A DNA stretch of 64,000 nucleotides, taken from NCBI GenBank assembly GCA_910575555.1, contig CAJTFX010000012.1, positions 85,367 to 149,366 on the forward strand, in the 5' to 3' direction. Positions 11,058 through 20,640 of the stretch are shown one piece after another. Position 1 is the first letter of the stretch. Each line of letters begins with the position of its first letter. The stretch is from Lachnospiraceae bacterium. Its GTDB lineage: Bacteria > Bacillota > Clostridia > Lachnospirales > Lachnospiraceae. A model generated the notes under the pieces. The model made no database searches, was not told the DNA's origin, and saw only the letters and a program-made list of their open reading frames with translations. The position numbers and the translations under genes were made by a program.

Positions 11058-12443
11058 ATGGCTACAGAAACCATTGCGGCAATTGCCACTGGTATGACCA
11101 ATGCAGGAATTGGAATTGTCCGGATCAGCGGGGAAGAATCTTTTCCAATTATTGATCAGATTTACCGTTCCAGAAACGGTCGGACAAAATTATCAGAGTC
11201 ACCAAGCCATACGGTTCATTACGGATATATCTGCGACGGGGAGAAAGTGATAGATGAGGTTATGATTTTGATCCTGAAGGCGCCAAATACTTATACCATG
11301 GAGGACACGGTGGAAATAGACTGTCACGGAGGAGCGCTTGTTTTAAAGCGGGTCCTGGAAACAGTGCTGAAATACGGCGCCAGGCCTGCGGAACCGGGAG
11401 AATTTACAAAACGCGCTTTTTTAAACGGAAGAATTGATCTTACCCAGGCAGAATCGGTGATTGACGTAATTAATGCTCAAAATGACTTTGCCCTGGAATC
11501 TTCCCTGCATCAGCTTCAGGGAACGGTAAAGGAAAAGATCAAAGGAATCAGAGGTGCGGTTCTCCATGAAATTGCTTTTATTGAATCTGCACTGGATGAT
11601 CCGGAGCATATTTCCATAGATGGATATGGGGAGGAATTGATGAAGCAAGTAGATGCTCTGGCGTTTCAGATCAAAGATCTGCTTCAGTGTTCAGAGAACG
11701 GAGCGCTTTTGAAAGAAGGAATCCATACAGTTATTATCGGAAAGCCAAATGTGGGAAAATCTTCTCTGATGAATGCATTGACTGGCAGGGATCGGGCAAT
11801 AGTGACCGAAGTAGCCGGGACTACCCGGGATATTTTAGAAGATCAGATCAATCTGAATGGGATTACCTTAAATATGACAGATACGGCAGGCATTCATGAT
11901 ACCAGTGATACAGTGGAAAAAATCGGTGTGGAAAAGGCAAAGTCCTCTCTGGATCAGGCAGATCTGGTTATCTACGTGGCTGATTCTTCGTCGCCTTTGG
12001 ATCAGAACGATAAGAGAATTTTTGATCTTTTGAAAGAAAAAAAAGTAATTGTATTATTAAATAAATCAGATTTGCAGCCCGTGATTTCAGAACAGGATAT
12101 TCTTTCACTGGCAGAAAAAAGCAATGATCCGGTTCTCTCTATTTCTGCCAAGGATGGGACAGGGATCAAAGAACTGGAGCATGTGATCCGTAAGATGTTT
12201 TTCCAGGGAGAGATTTCCTACAATAATGAAATCGTTATCACAAATATCAGGCAGAAAGCTGCGTTGAAAGAGGCATTAGACAGTTTGGAAATGGTGAAGC
12301 AAAGCATACAAGATCAAATGCCGGAGGATTTTTATTCCATTGATCTTGTAAATGCCTGCGACGCTTTGGGAAAGATCACCGGAGAATCGGTGGGAGAAGA
12401 TTTGGTCAATGAAATATTTTCTAAGTTCTGCATGGGAAAATAA
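11058..12443 (+). CDS. mnmE: tRNA modification GTPase MnmE
   Basis: GTPase that with MnmG installs the carboxymethylaminomethyl group on the wobble uridine of certain tRNAs. 461 residues: N-terminal folate-binding domain (ATGMTNAGIGIVRISG), helical domain, G domain with GKPNVGKSSLMNAL near residues 224-237, DTAG, NKSD, and the C-terminal FCMGK, whose cysteine is conserved. Followed within 60 bases by mnmG. Confidence 0.98.
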   Translation: MATETIAAIATGMTNAGIGIVRISGEESFPIIDQIYRSRNGRTKLSESPSHTVHYGYICDGEKVIDEVMILILKAPNTYTMEDTVEIDCHGGALVLKRVLETVLKYGARPAEPGEFTKRAFLNGRIDLTQAESVIDVINAQNDFALESSLHQLQGTVKEKIKGIRGAVLHEIAFIESALDDPEHISIDGYGEELMKQVDALAFQIKDLLQCSENGALLKEGIHTVIIGKPNVGKSSLMNALTGRDRAIVTEVAGTTRDILEDQINLNGITLNMTDTAGIHDTSDTVEKIGVEKAKSSLDQADLVIYVADSSSPLDQNDKRIFDLLKEKKVIVLLNKSDLQPVISEQDILSLAEKSNDPVLSISAKDGTGIKELEHVIRKMFFQGEISYNNEIVITNIRQKAALKEALDSLEMVKQSIQDQMPEDFYSIDLVNACDALGKITGESVGEDLVNEIFSKFCMGK

Positions 12444-12497
12444 TATGTTTTGCTGATGAGAAAATGTTATCCGCAATGTTGGAAAGGAGAAATTCTT

Positions 12498-14390
12498 ATG
12501 CCTTGTGTAAGAGAAGAATATGATATCTGCGTGGTAGGCGCAGGCCATGCAGGATGCGAAGCCGCTCTTGCCTGTGCCAGACTGGGATTTCAGACAATTA
12601 TGTTTACAGTCAGTGTGGAGAGCATTGCGCTGATGCCCTGTAATCCCAATATCGGCGGAACCTCCAAGGGGCATCTGGTAAGGGAAATTGATGCTCTGGG
12701 AGGGCAGATGGGGATCAATATTGACAAAACCTTTATCCAGTCAAAGATGCTGAATGTTTCCAAAGGGCCGGCAGTGCATTCTCTCCGGGCCCAGGCAGAT
12801 AAGGCAGAATACAGCCGCAGAATGCGGATGACTCTGGAAAATACAGATAATTTAACCATCCGTCAGGCAGAGGTGACAGAATTGATGGTAGAGCATGGAG
12901 CGGTGAAAGGAGTAAAAACTTTTTCCGGCGCCATGTATTTCAGTAAAGCAGTGGTGCTCTGCACCGGTACCTATTTAAAGTCCAGATGTCTCTATGGAGA
13001 TACGGTAAATTATACCGGCCCCAACGGTCTGCAGTCTGCAGATTGTTTATCGGAATCCTTAAGGGAGCATGGCATTGAATTATTCCGGTTTAAGACGGGT
13101 ACTCCTGCAAGAATCGACAGGCGTTCCGTTGATTTTAGTAAAATGCAGGAACAAAAGGGGGATGAGAGAGTCGTTCCTTTTTCCTTTACCACAGATCCGG
13201 AGGAGGTGCAGATCGATCAGGCTTCCTGCTGGCTGACTTATACTAATTTAAAGACCCATGAAATTATCAAAGATAACCTGGATCGTTCTCCGCTGTATTC
13301 CGGGATGATAGAAGGTACCGGGCCCAGGTATTGTCCGTCCATTGAAGATAAAGTGGTGAAATTTGCAGACAAAGAGAGACATCAGGTTTTTATTGAACCG
13401 GAAGGACTGTATACCAATGAAATGTATGTGGGCGGAATGTCCAGTTCTCTTCCTGAAGATGTTCAGTATCAGATGTACCGCAGCGTGGCAGGACTGGAAC
13501 ATGTTAAGATAGTAAGAAATGCGTATGCCATTGAATATGACTGCATCAACCCAAGGCAGCTGTATCCCTCTTTGGAATTTAAAAAGATCAAAGGTCTTTT
13601 TTCCGGAGGACAGTTTAATGGAAGCTCCGGTTATGAGGAAGCAGCGGCCCAGGGATTGGTGGCGGGCGTCAATGCAGCCATGTCTCTGAAAGGAAAAGAA
13701 CCTCTGGTTCTGGATCGGTCTACTTCTTATATTGGAGTGCTGATTGATGATCTTGTGACGAAAGATAATCATGAACCTTACCGGATGATGACTTCAAGGG
13801 CAGAATACCGTTTACTGCTGCGGCAGGATAATGCAGATCTGCGCCTGACTAAGATTGGATATGAGATTGGGCTGATCGATCAAAAGCGATATGAAGGGAT
13901 TCTGGAAAAAGAGCGTCTGATTGAGCAGGAAACAGAACGGGTGCAGCATGTGAATATCGGAGCAAATGCCCTGGTTCAGAAAGTTCTTAAGGAGCATAAG
14001 AGCACGCCTTTAAAAACAGGAACGACCCTTGCAGAGCTGATCCGAAGGCCGGAGCTTTCCTATGAATCTCTGGCTGAAATTGATGAAGAAAGGCCCCTCC
14101 TTCCGGCTGATGTGGCGGAACAGGTAAACATCAATATCAAGTATGACGGATATATCCGAAGGCAGTTAAAACAGGTGAAGGAATTTAAGAAACTGGAGAA
14201 AAAGAAGCTTCCGGAACATTTTGATTACAATCAGGTAAATAGCCTTAGAATTGAGGCAAAACAGAAGTTGAATCTCTGTCAGCCGGTGAATGTGGGACAG
14301 GCTTCCAGGATTTCCGGCGTGTCGCCAGCAGATATTTCCGTTTTACTGGTTTATCTAGAGCAGATGAACCGGAAAAATTCTGAAGATTAA
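12498..14390 (+). CDS. mnmG: tRNA uridine-5-carboxymethylaminomethyl modification enzyme MnmG
   Basis: FAD-dependent partner of MnmE. 630 residues from the ATG at 12498, which has AAAGGAG nine bases upstream; an in-frame ATG at 12450 would add 16 residues unlike the family. N-terminal dinucleotide site [14 protein letters not shown], the [20 protein letters not shown] signature, and the C-terminal tRNA-binding helical domain. Its stop is immediately followed by a structured repeat before rsmG. Confidence 0.97.
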   Translation: MPCVREEYDICVVGAGHAGCEAALACARLGFQTIMFTVSVESIALMPCNPNIGGTSKGHLVREIDALGGQMGINIDKTFIQSKMLNVSKGPAVHSLRAQADKAEYSRRMRMTLENTDNLTIRQAEVTELMVEHGAVKGVKTFSGAMYFSKAVVLCTGTYLKSRCLYGDTVNYTGPNGLQSADCLSESLREHGIELFRFKTGTPARIDRRSVDFSKMQEQKGDERVVPFSFTTDPEEVQIDQASCWLTYTNLKTHEIIKDNLDRSPLYSGMIEGTGPRYCPSIEDKVVKFADKERHQVFIEPEGLYTNEMYVGGMSSSLPEDVQYQMYRSVAGLEHVKIVRNAYAIEYDCINPRQLYPSLEFKKIKGLFSGGQFNGSSGYEEAAAQGLVAGVNAAMSLKGKEPLVLDRSTSYIGVLIDDLVTKDNHEPYRMMTSRAEYRLLLRQDNADLRLTKIGYEIGLIDQKRYEGILEKERLIEQETERVQHVNIGANALVQKVLKEHKSTPLKTGTTLAELIRRPELSYESLAEIDEERPLLPADVAEQVNINIKYDGYIRRQLKQVKEFKKLEKKKLPEHFDYNQVNSLRIEAKQKLNLCQPVNVGQASRISGVSPADISVLLVYLEQMNRKNSED

Positions 14391-14468
14391 GAAAGCCCCT
14401 GGCTTCCATAGCATGGATGGCCATGCGGCCCGCCGGACGGCAGGCTGAGCATGATGGAGGTTTATTAT
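14391..14468 (+). repeat. 78-nt structured repeat, copy A
   Basis: Begins at the first base after the mnmG stop. About 80% identical to 24347-24424. Three short hairpins can be drawn: GAAAGCC/GGCTTCC, GCATGG/CCATGC and GCCCGCC/GGCAGGC; base differences between the two copies largely keep the third stem paired. No product is encoded. It could be a small RNA motif, a processing signal or a short mobile repeat. Confidence 0.7.
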
Positions 14469-14496
14469 GGAAAAATGAGAATCCAATATCTCAGGG

Positions 14497-15252
14497 ATGT
14501 ATGGTAAGGAGGCAGTTATTATCATTAAAGAAGAATATCAATTGGAGCGATTTTACAGCGGTTTAGAAGCATTGGGCATTACATGTTCTGAAAAACAGAT
14601 TCATCAATTTCTCACCTTCTATGAAATGCTGACAGAAAAAAATAAAGTGATGAATCTCACTGCCATCACAGAATTTCAGGATGTGATAGAGAAGCATTTT
14701 CTGGATTCTTTAAGTTTAGCGGAAAACAGAAATCTGAATCAAAAACTAAAAGTGATAGATTTGGGAACCGGGGCGGGATTTCCGGGCATCCCTCTTAAGA
14801 TTGCATTTCCGGAATTGGAATTGGTGCTGATGGATTCTCTGAATAAGCGGATCTTATTCTTAAAAGAAGTGATAGAGGAATTAGGTCTGTCCGGGATTAC
14901 TGCAGTTCATGGAAGAGCGGAAGAGATGGCGGTACAGCCAGATTATCGGGAAAAGTTTGACTTGTGCGTATCCAGGGCGGTGGCTAATCTCGCTTCCTTA
15001 AGCGAATACTGTATCCCTTTTGTAAAAGTAGGAGGAAACTTTGTTTCTTATAAATCAGCGGAAGTAGAAGAGGAAGTACAGCAGGCCAAAAAGGCGATTC
15101 ATGTTTTGGGAGGTAAAGTTGTTAACGTCCAGAAATTTACCTTACCCGGTACAGAAGTTTCCAGATCATTGGTTCAAATTGAAAAACAAAAGAAAACGCC
15201 GAAAGGCTACCCCAGAAAGTCAGGAACGCCTTCAAAAAGTCCGATTCATTGA
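14497..15252 (+). CDS. rsmG: 16S rRNA (guanine527-N7)-methyltransferase RsmG
   Basis: SAM-dependent methyltransferase of 16S rRNA, the usual last gene of the mnmE-mnmG-rsmG group. SAM-binding motif VIDLGTGAGFPGIPLKIAFP near residues 86-105 and the C-terminal VSRSLVQIEK are typical. 251 residues from the ATG at 14497, but that ATG has no ribosome-binding site, whereas a strong AAGGAGG lies inside its fourth to sixth codons, just before ATT/ATC codons at 14518-14526. True initiation may therefore be at a rare ATT or ATC codon. Confidence 0.95.
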   Translation: MYGKEAVIIIKEEYQLERFYSGLEALGITCSEKQIHQFLTFYEMLTEKNKVMNLTAITEFQDVIEKHFLDSLSLAENRNLNQKLKVIDLGTGAGFPGIPLKIAFPELELVLMDSLNKRILFLKEVIEELGLSGITAVHGRAEEMAVQPDYREKFDLCVSRAVANLASLSEYCIPFVKVGGNFVSYKSAEVEEEVQQAKKAIHVLGGKVVNVQKFTLPGTEVSRSLVQIEKQKKTPKGYPRKSGTPSKSPIH

Positions 15253-15261
15253 GAAGTAATG

Positions 15262-15302
15262 TACTGCAGCGAACATTTTTATTTGGTTTGTTCGCTGCAG
15301 TA
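15262..15302. terminator. Bidirectional terminator between rsmG and hydrolase gene
   Basis: Perfect 14-bp stem TACTGCAGCGAACA / TGTTCGCTGCAGTA around a T-rich loop, placed between two convergent genes. It can stop transcription from either side. Confidence 0.85.
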
Positions 15303-15312
15303 TAAGATTTAT

Positions 15313-16269
15313 TTATTTTACCGGATCTAAATATAAGTTCAGCACATCCAGTAATTTTTCCGGAGTTTCCAACTGAGGCAGATATTTGGATTCGGAGATC
15401 CAGGAAGCTTCAATGGAAGGATTGCAGGAAATATAAGAATGGATGATAGATTCTCTTTCAGGATTTCCTTCACTTCCAATTAAATAAATACTGTTGTTTA
15501 TTTTTTTCAAAGCATGAACGATATTAATATTCGTATAATCTGCCTTGATGCTGGACAGAAGATATTTGCCCCGGCTGTTGTCCAAATGGGCTGATTCGTA
15601 ATAAGTATCAATAATTCCGCTGGAAACCATATGGCCTTTATAATAATATTCTTCACTGAAACTGTCCGCAATGGTTTTTTCCGAAAATGCCAGGTTATAA
15701 ATCATAGTTCCGAAAATCGGAAGCTCAATCAGAAATTTCAGGGCATTCTTATGTTTGTTTGGTGTTTTTGCCAGTGATTCCAAAGAAGCAGGATTGATAA
15801 TTATTATCTTATTAAAATGTTCCGGTTCCATGTTGCAGGCCATAAGTGCAAAGGAAGCAGAATTGCCGGTGGCGGCGATATCCGGTTTTGTTCCAATTAC
15901 ATTTTTAATAAAATCAGTAATTAATTGGACAAAGAGATAATTGCTGTAGGTCATGTTGGGCTTGTCGCTTCTTCCGCACCCCAGTAGATCCAGACAGTAT
16001 ACAGTGTGATTTTTTGCCAGATGCTTGGAGATTTTGTTCCATTCATAAGAAGAGGAAGCAGGATTCAAGTCATGGATAAGCAAAAGCGGCCTGCCTGTCC
16101 CCTGTTTGGTATAAAAAATATTTCCGTATCTCCAGTTAAAAAATTTACCTTTGTCAGTTTTCAGCAGATTTTTTAAGGAAGATGAAATATTGATGGCCTT
16201 ATTGATGCCATAAATGCTGATGGTTGTCAGAGTGCTTAAGAGCAGGAAATTGCGGATTTGTTTTTTCAT
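15313..16269 (-). CDS. Alpha/beta hydrolase, membrane-anchored
   Basis: 318-residue alpha/beta-hydrolase-fold protein. The N-terminus (KKQIRNFLLLSTLTTISIYGINKAI) looks like a signal anchor. LLLIHDLNPASSSYEWNKIS carries the oxyanion-hole region, CLDLLGCGRSDKP is typical, and the nucleophile elbow is ATGNSASFA (G-N-S-A-S) with Ser as nucleophile. It runs against the neighbouring core genes, separated from rsmG by a bidirectional terminator. The substrate cannot be deduced; esterase or peptidase-like activity is possible. An orthologue in this place is a plausible lineage-specific insertion between rsmG and parA. Confidence 0.85.
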   Translation of the reverse strand: MKKQIRNFLLLSTLTTISIYGINKAINISSSLKNLLKTDKGKFFNWRYGNIFYTKQGTGRPLLLIHDLNPASSSYEWNKISKHLAKNHTVYCLDLLGCGRSDKPNMTYSNYLFVQLITDFIKNVIGTKPDIAATGNSASFALMACNMEPEHFNKIIIINPASLESLAKTPNKHKNALKFLIELPIFGTMIYNLAFSEKTIADSFSEEYYYKGHMVSSGIIDTYYESAHLDNSRGKYLLSSIKADYTNINIVHALKKINNSIYLIGSEGNPERESIIHSYISCNPSIEASWISESKYLPQLETPEKLLDVLNLYLDPVK

Positions 16270-16528
16270 TTCATCAGCCTCCTTTCATAATTAATTATAG
16301 AATATTCATACAGCGCTCAGCAGTTTCATTTCTATTACTATTATAGACGAAACATTCCGGATATACAAATAAAATATATTTAAAAATAAAAAAATAAAAA
16401 TATATCTTTTCTTATCTATCATTTTGAGATAAAATAAAAGTAATTAGCGTTAGTGTTATTCCTTATTACTTCATTAAAGTAATGGTACATATTCAGTGAC
16501 AAACATATGTTCTGTAAAGGAAAGAATT

Positions 16529-17554
16529 ATGATTGTAGATTATTTAGAAAAAATACATCAAGAAATGTATGAAAAAAAGTTGAATTTAGAAAGAGAAATT
16601 CAAAAGAAAGAAATCCTTTTGAATGACAATATCAAATTTATACAGGCATTGGAAAATTCTTTGGATGAAAATTTTGAATCTTTTACGCCGAGAAGTGTGA
16701 ACCAGGAAAATCATTTGAAGATTGATGCTTTAAGAAACGAACAGAAAACAATTGAATCAGAATTAAATGATTTGAAAATTGAAATTACAGAATTAAATGC
16801 GCATATTGCAGAACTGAATAGTGTGACAAAAGTTGCAAAAGAGAATGAAAAATATTTAGTGAACAAAAAAGAATTAAAGGAAAAACGAGGAAAATACCAA
16901 CGTAAATTTTTAGAAATACAGGAAATGGAGCGGCAGCGCATTGCCAGAGAATTACATGATTCCATCGTGCAGAGCCTTACCAATACCATACACAAGATTG
17001 AGATTTGTACAAAGATTATGGATGTGGATACAGTACGGTGTCGGTTAGAACTGCATGTGGTATCAAAAACCATTCGGGATATCATACAGGAAATGAGGAA
17101 TATTGTATATGACTTGCGTCCTACTTCCCTGGATGATATTAAATTAGAGAAAATATTGGAAAAAGAAATTTCTAAAATACGTAAAAGTGAAATTTTGAAT
17201 GTTTCATATGAAACATTGGGTGAATCCATAGAGCTTTCTCCTATGATATCCTTGAGTATTTTACGAATCGTCCAGGAGGCATGCAACAATATTTTGAAAC
17301 ATGCCAGGGCAGAGAATGTTTTAGTACAAGTAGAATACGAAAAAGATAAAATTATTGTTAGAATAGAGGATGACGGAGTTGGATTCATTATAAATGATAT
17401 TCAAAATTTAAAGAAAGAAGATGGTTCAGGATTAGGAATATCCATGATGAAAGAACGTGTCTTTCTTTTCGCTGGAAGATTGGAAATCAATTCTGAACCG
17501 GGGAAAGGAACCAGGATTTTAGTAGAAGTACCAATTGACAAGGAGGATGCGTAA
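16529..17554 (+). CDS. Cytoplasmic sensor histidine kinase, DegS/NarX type
   Basis: 341-residue soluble kinase. Residues about 10-125 form a long coiled coil rich in Lys, Glu and Ile, with no membrane span. The HisKA_3 domain has the phospho-acceptor His143 in RQRIARELHDSIVQSL, and the HATPase domain has IVQEACNNILKHARA and the G box DDGVGF/GSGLGISMMKERV. The ATG at 16529 has AAAGGAA seven bases before; an upstream GTG at 16496 lacks a site. The stop overlaps the next gene (TAATG), so it works with that response regulator. The input signal is unknown; DegS of Bacillus is a similar soluble kinase. Confidence 0.93.
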   Translation: MIVDYLEKIHQEMYEKKLNLEREIQKKEILLNDNIKFIQALENSLDENFESFTPRSVNQENHLKIDALRNEQKTIESELNDLKIEITELNAHIAELNSVTKVAKENEKYLVNKKELKEKRGKYQRKFLEIQEMERQRIARELHDSIVQSLTNTIHKIEICTKIMDVDTVRCRLELHVVSKTIRDIIQEMRNIVYDLRPTSLDDIKLEKILEKEISKIRKSEILNVSYETLGESIELSPMISLSILRIVQEACNNILKHARAENVLVQVEYEKDKIIVRIEDDGVGFIINDIQNLKKEDGSGLGISMMKERVFLFAGRLEINSEPGKGTRILVEVPIDKEDA

Positions 17555-18198
17555 TGTCGGCGAAAGTTGTAATTGTAGATGATCATTCTATGGTTCGGGA
17601 AGGTTTGAAACAATTGCTGGAATTGGAAGGTGAGGTACAGGTAATTGGAGAAGCAGGAGACGGAATTGAATGTTTGAAATTATTAGAGACGACAGTTCCG
17701 CAGGTGTTGTTATTAGATATCAACATGCCAAATATGAATGGATTGGAGGTTTTAGAACGGTTAAAAGAAGATAAGGTAGATGTAAAAATAATTATTCTGA
17801 CAGTACATGATGAAATTGAATTTTTGTTGAAAGCAGTAGATATAGGAATTAATGGCTATTTGTTGAAAGAGTCGGATTCTTCAGAATTGAAGAAAGCAAT
17901 TTCCCACGTAATAAAAGGGGAGACTTATATACAGCCAAGTATGATACCATTATTAAATTCTAAAATGGTAGAAAGAAATCATGAACGAGTGAAGATAGAC
18001 TTACTAACCAGACGTGAGTTAGAAGTATTAAAATTATTGTCGGTAGGACTTTATAACAAGGAAATTGGTAAAAAATTAGATATCAGTGAACGTACTGTTA
18101 AAAATCATATTTCCAGCATATTTAAAAAAATTGAAGTTACAGACCGGACACAAGCAGCGGTCTTTGCAATTAGAAATAACTTAATCAACGTTTTTTAA
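17554..18198 (+). CDS. Response regulator, NarL/DegU family
   Basis: 214 residues: receiver domain with phospho-acceptor Asp55 in LLLDINMPNMNGLEVL, conserved KESDSSE region, then a LuxR-type helix-turn-helix (LTRRELEVLKLLSVGLYNKEIGKKLDISERTVKNHISSIFKK). It is translationally coupled to the upstream kinase, its evident partner. The transcript ends at a hairpin that contains a parS site. Targets are not visible. Confidence 0.95.
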   Translation: MSAKVVIVDDHSMVREGLKQLLELEGEVQVIGEAGDGIECLKLLETTVPQVLLLDINMPNMNGLEVLERLKEDKVDVKIIILTVHDEIEFLLKAVDIGINGYLLKESDSSELKKAISHVIKGETYIQPSMIPLLNSKMVERNHERVKIDLLTRRELEVLKLLSVGLYNKEIGKKLDISERTVKNHISSIFKKIEVTDRTQAAVFAIRNNLINVF

Positions 18199-18210
18199 AA
18201 GCAACAGAAA

Positions 18211-18245
18211 GGAAGAATGTTTCACGTGAAACATTTCTTCCTTTT
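18211..18245 (+). terminator. Terminator whose stem contains parS
   Basis: Stem GGAAGAATGTTTCAC / GTGAAACATTTCTTCC with one bulge, followed by TTTTCTATT, right after the response-regulator gene. The 16-bp palindrome in its centre is a perfect parS site. Confidence 0.75.
18218..18233. promoter_or_regulatory. parS centromere site 1
   Basis: Exact TGTTTCACGTGAAACA, the ParB/Spo0J-binding consensus, 150 bases before parA. Confidence 0.95.
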
Positions 18246-18289
18246 CTATTATAGATTTTTGTAAATGAATAAAAAAGTCCACAAAAAAA

Positions 18290-18305
18290 TGTTTCACGTG
18301 AAACA
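18290..18305. promoter_or_regulatory. parS centromere site 2
   Basis: Second exact TGTTTCACGTGAAACA, 72 bases from the first (start to start), between the terminator and the parA promoter (extended -10 TGTTATAAT at 18345-18353). Confidence 0.95.
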
Positions 18306-18383
18306 TTTTTAAACGAATTTCCTATAGTAATAAATTATAAAAGGTGTTATAATGATTTTAACATAAGAGGAAAGGAAAATAGT

Positions 18384-19151
18384 ATGGGAAGGATTATTGC
18401 AATAGCCAACCAGAAAGGCGGAGTCGGCAAAACTACTACAGCAATTAATTTATCTGCCTGTCTTGTAGAAGAGGGTAAAAAGGTATTGACAATTGATATG
18501 GACCCCCAGGGAAATACCACTAGCGGGCTAGGTGTGGAAAAAGCAGATTTGGACAATACGATATATGAACTCATGCTTGGTGAATGTACAATTCGGAAAA
18601 GCATGGTGCAAACGGAAATAGAAAATCTGTTTTTATTGCCATCCAATGTGAATCTCGCAGGAGCAGAAATTGAACTGTTAGGTATTGAAGAAAAAGAATA
18701 TATATTAAAAAATGAAGTGGATTATATCCAGGATGATTTTGATTTTATAATTATTGATTGTCCTCCTTCACTGAATATGCTTACCATCAACGCAATGACT
18801 ACTGCAAATACAATACTGGTTCCAATCCAATGCGAATATTATGCTTTGGAGGGATTGAGTCAGTTAATACATACTATCAATCTGGTACAGACGAGGCTGA
18901 ATCCCAGTCTGGAAATGGAAGGCGTGGTATTTACCATGTATGATGCCAGAACAAATTTATCCTTGCAGGTTGTTGAAAATGTAAAAGGCAATTTGAATAC
19001 TACCATTTATAAGACGATTATTCCAAGAAATATTCGGTTGGCAGAGGCTCCCAGTCATGGATTGCCAATAAATTTATATGATTCTAAATCTGCTGGTGCA
19101 GAAAGTTATCGTTTATTGGCAAAAGAAGTGATAGAAAGAGAGGAAGGTTAA
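18384..19151 (+). CDS. parA: Chromosome partitioning ATPase ParA/Soj
   Basis: 255-residue Walker-type ATPase of the ParABS system. Deviant Walker A KGGVGKTTTAINL at residues 11-23, DMDPQGN, and IIDCPPSL are all present. Followed directly by parB with no gap. In Firmicutes it also regulates DnaA activity; its position 10 kb from oriC fits. Confidence 0.98.
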   Translation: MGRIIAIANQKGGVGKTTTAINLSACLVEEGKKVLTIDMDPQGNTTSGLGVEKADLDNTIYELMLGECTIRKSMVQTEIENLFLLPSNVNLAGAEIELLGIEEKEYILKNEVDYIQDDFDFIIIDCPPSLNMLTINAMTTANTILVPIQCEYYALEGLSQLIHTINLVQTRLNPSLEMEGVVFTMYDARTNLSLQVVENVKGNLNTTIYKTIIPRNIRLAEAPSHGLPINLYDSKSAGAESYRLLAKEVIEREEG

Positions 19152-20063
19152 ATGGCGGCAGCAAAAAAAGGCGGATTGGGAAAAGGTCTGGACAGCCTTA
19201 TTGCAAATAAGGTTGGAACAACAGGAACGGCAGAAGTCATCAGAATGCCGGAGCCAGATAAAGAAGTATCCTTTGTAAAGATTACAAAAGTTGAACCAAA
19301 CAGAGAACAGCCTAGAAAAAATTTTGATGAAGATTCTTTATTAGAATTGTCAGAATCATTAAAACAATACGGTGTGTTGCAGCCATTGCTGGTACAGGAT
19401 AAGAAAGATTATTTTGAAATTATTGCAGGTGAAAGAAGATGGAGAGCTGCAAAGATGGCAGGCTTGAAAGAGATTCCTGTTATTATTAAAAATCTCACCG
19501 ACGAGGAAATGGTGGAGATTTCCCTGATTGAAAATATCCAAAGAGAAAACCTGAATCCAATTGAAGAAGCTATGGCATTCAAGAGGTTATTAAATGAGTT
19601 TCATTTAAAACAGGATGAAGTAGCAGAACGGGTGTCTAAATCCAGAACAGCCGTCACTAACTCTATAAGACTTTTAAAACTGGATGAGAGAGTGCAGCAA
19701 ATGGTGGTAGATGATTTGATATCTACCGGACATGCAAGAGCGCTTTTGGTAATTGCAGATAATGAGAAACAGTATAATCTTGCACAGCAGATTTTTGATG
19801 AAAAATTAAGTGTAAGAGAAACAGAAAAGCTTGTAAAAAAAATACAGAATCAGAAACCGGAGCCTCCTAAAAAACAGGAAGATGATAAAATGTCAGTGTT
19901 TTATGAAGATATGGAGCAGAAACTCAAATCTATTATGGGAACAAAGGTTGCGATTCATTATAAGAATAAAGACAAGGGAAAGATAGAGATTGAATATTAT
20001 TCCAACGATGAACTGGAGAGAATTATTGAGTTATTCCAATCGATTCATCAGACTAAAATTTAA
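19152..20063 (+). CDS. parB: Chromosome partitioning protein ParB/Spo0J
   Basis: 303-residue CTP-dependent clamp that loads at parS. N-terminal GLGKGLDSLIA start typical of ParB, CTPase motifs QPRKNFDEDSLLELSESLK and GERRWRAAK, central helix-turn-helix (KQDEVAERVSKSRTAVTNSIRLLKL), and C-terminal dimerization domain. ATG abuts the parA stop. The two parS sites upstream of parA are its cognate loading sites. Confidence 0.98.
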   Translation: MAAAKKGGLGKGLDSLIANKVGTTGTAEVIRMPEPDKEVSFVKITKVEPNREQPRKNFDEDSLLELSESLKQYGVLQPLLVQDKKDYFEIIAGERRWRAAKMAGLKEIPVIIKNLTDEEMVEISLIENIQRENLNPIEEAMAFKRLLNEFHLKQDEVAERVSKSRTAVTNSIRLLKLDERVQQMVVDDLISTGHARALLVIADNEKQYNLAQQIFDEKLSVRETEKLVKKIQNQKPEPPKKQEDDKMSVFYEDMEQKLKSIMGTKVAIHYKNKDKGKIEIEYYSNDELERIIELFQSIHQTKI

Positions 20064-20103
20064 TTATACATACGTTTAAAATAAAAGAAGATTGGAGGAA
20101 ACT

Positions 20104-20637
20104 ATGAAGTCAGACTTTATAGGGCTGTATTTTACAGTAGATGATTTTTTACTGACTTTTGCAATTATGGCTGCGGTAATGCTGCTGCTGTTTATTCTAT
20201 TGATTGTGAATATTGTAAAATCAGGAAGATTGAGAAAAAAATATGATGCATTTATGATGGGAAAGAATGCAGAATCTCTGGAGGATACTTTGATAAAACG
20301 AATCCAGCAGGTGGATGAACTGTTGGAATTTGAAAGTGAAAACAGAGAAAATATACAGAAAATTTCAAATAGTTTAAATTATACATTCCAGAAAGTTGGA
20401 ATGGTGAAATACGATGCTTTTCACGAGATGGGTGGAAAATTAAGTTTTTCTCTGGCATTGCTGGATCAGAAGAATGATGGATTTATTATCAATGCCATGC
20501 ATACCAGAGAAGGATGTTATACTTATATCAAAGAGATAGTAAGTGGAAATTCCATAATTGTACTTGCGGATGAGGAAAAAGAAGCATTAGATATTGCAAT
20601 GGGGACAAAGAAATCAACTGTACCGGTAGAAGATTAA
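20104..20637 (+). CDS. DUF4446 family membrane protein
   Basis: 177 residues from the ATG at 20104, which has GGAGG about six bases before (the in-frame TTG 20092 overlaps that site and is unlikely). One N-terminal membrane span (LLTFAIMAAVMLLLFILLIVNIV), a short coiled segment, then a compact domain with VGMVKYDAFHEMGGKLSFSLALLDQKNDGFIINAMHTREGCYTYIKEI in pattern. This family is often found next to parB in Clostridia; function unknown. Confidence 0.9.
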   Translation: MKSDFIGLYFTVDDFLLTFAIMAAVMLLLFILLIVNIVKSGRLRKKYDAFMMGKNAESLEDTLIKRIQQVDELLEFESENRENIQKISNSLNYTFQKVGMVKYDAFHEMGGKLSFSLALLDQKNDGFIINAMHTREGCYTYIKEIVSGNSIIVLADEEKEALDIAMGTKKSTVPVED

Positions 20638-20640
20638 GAA

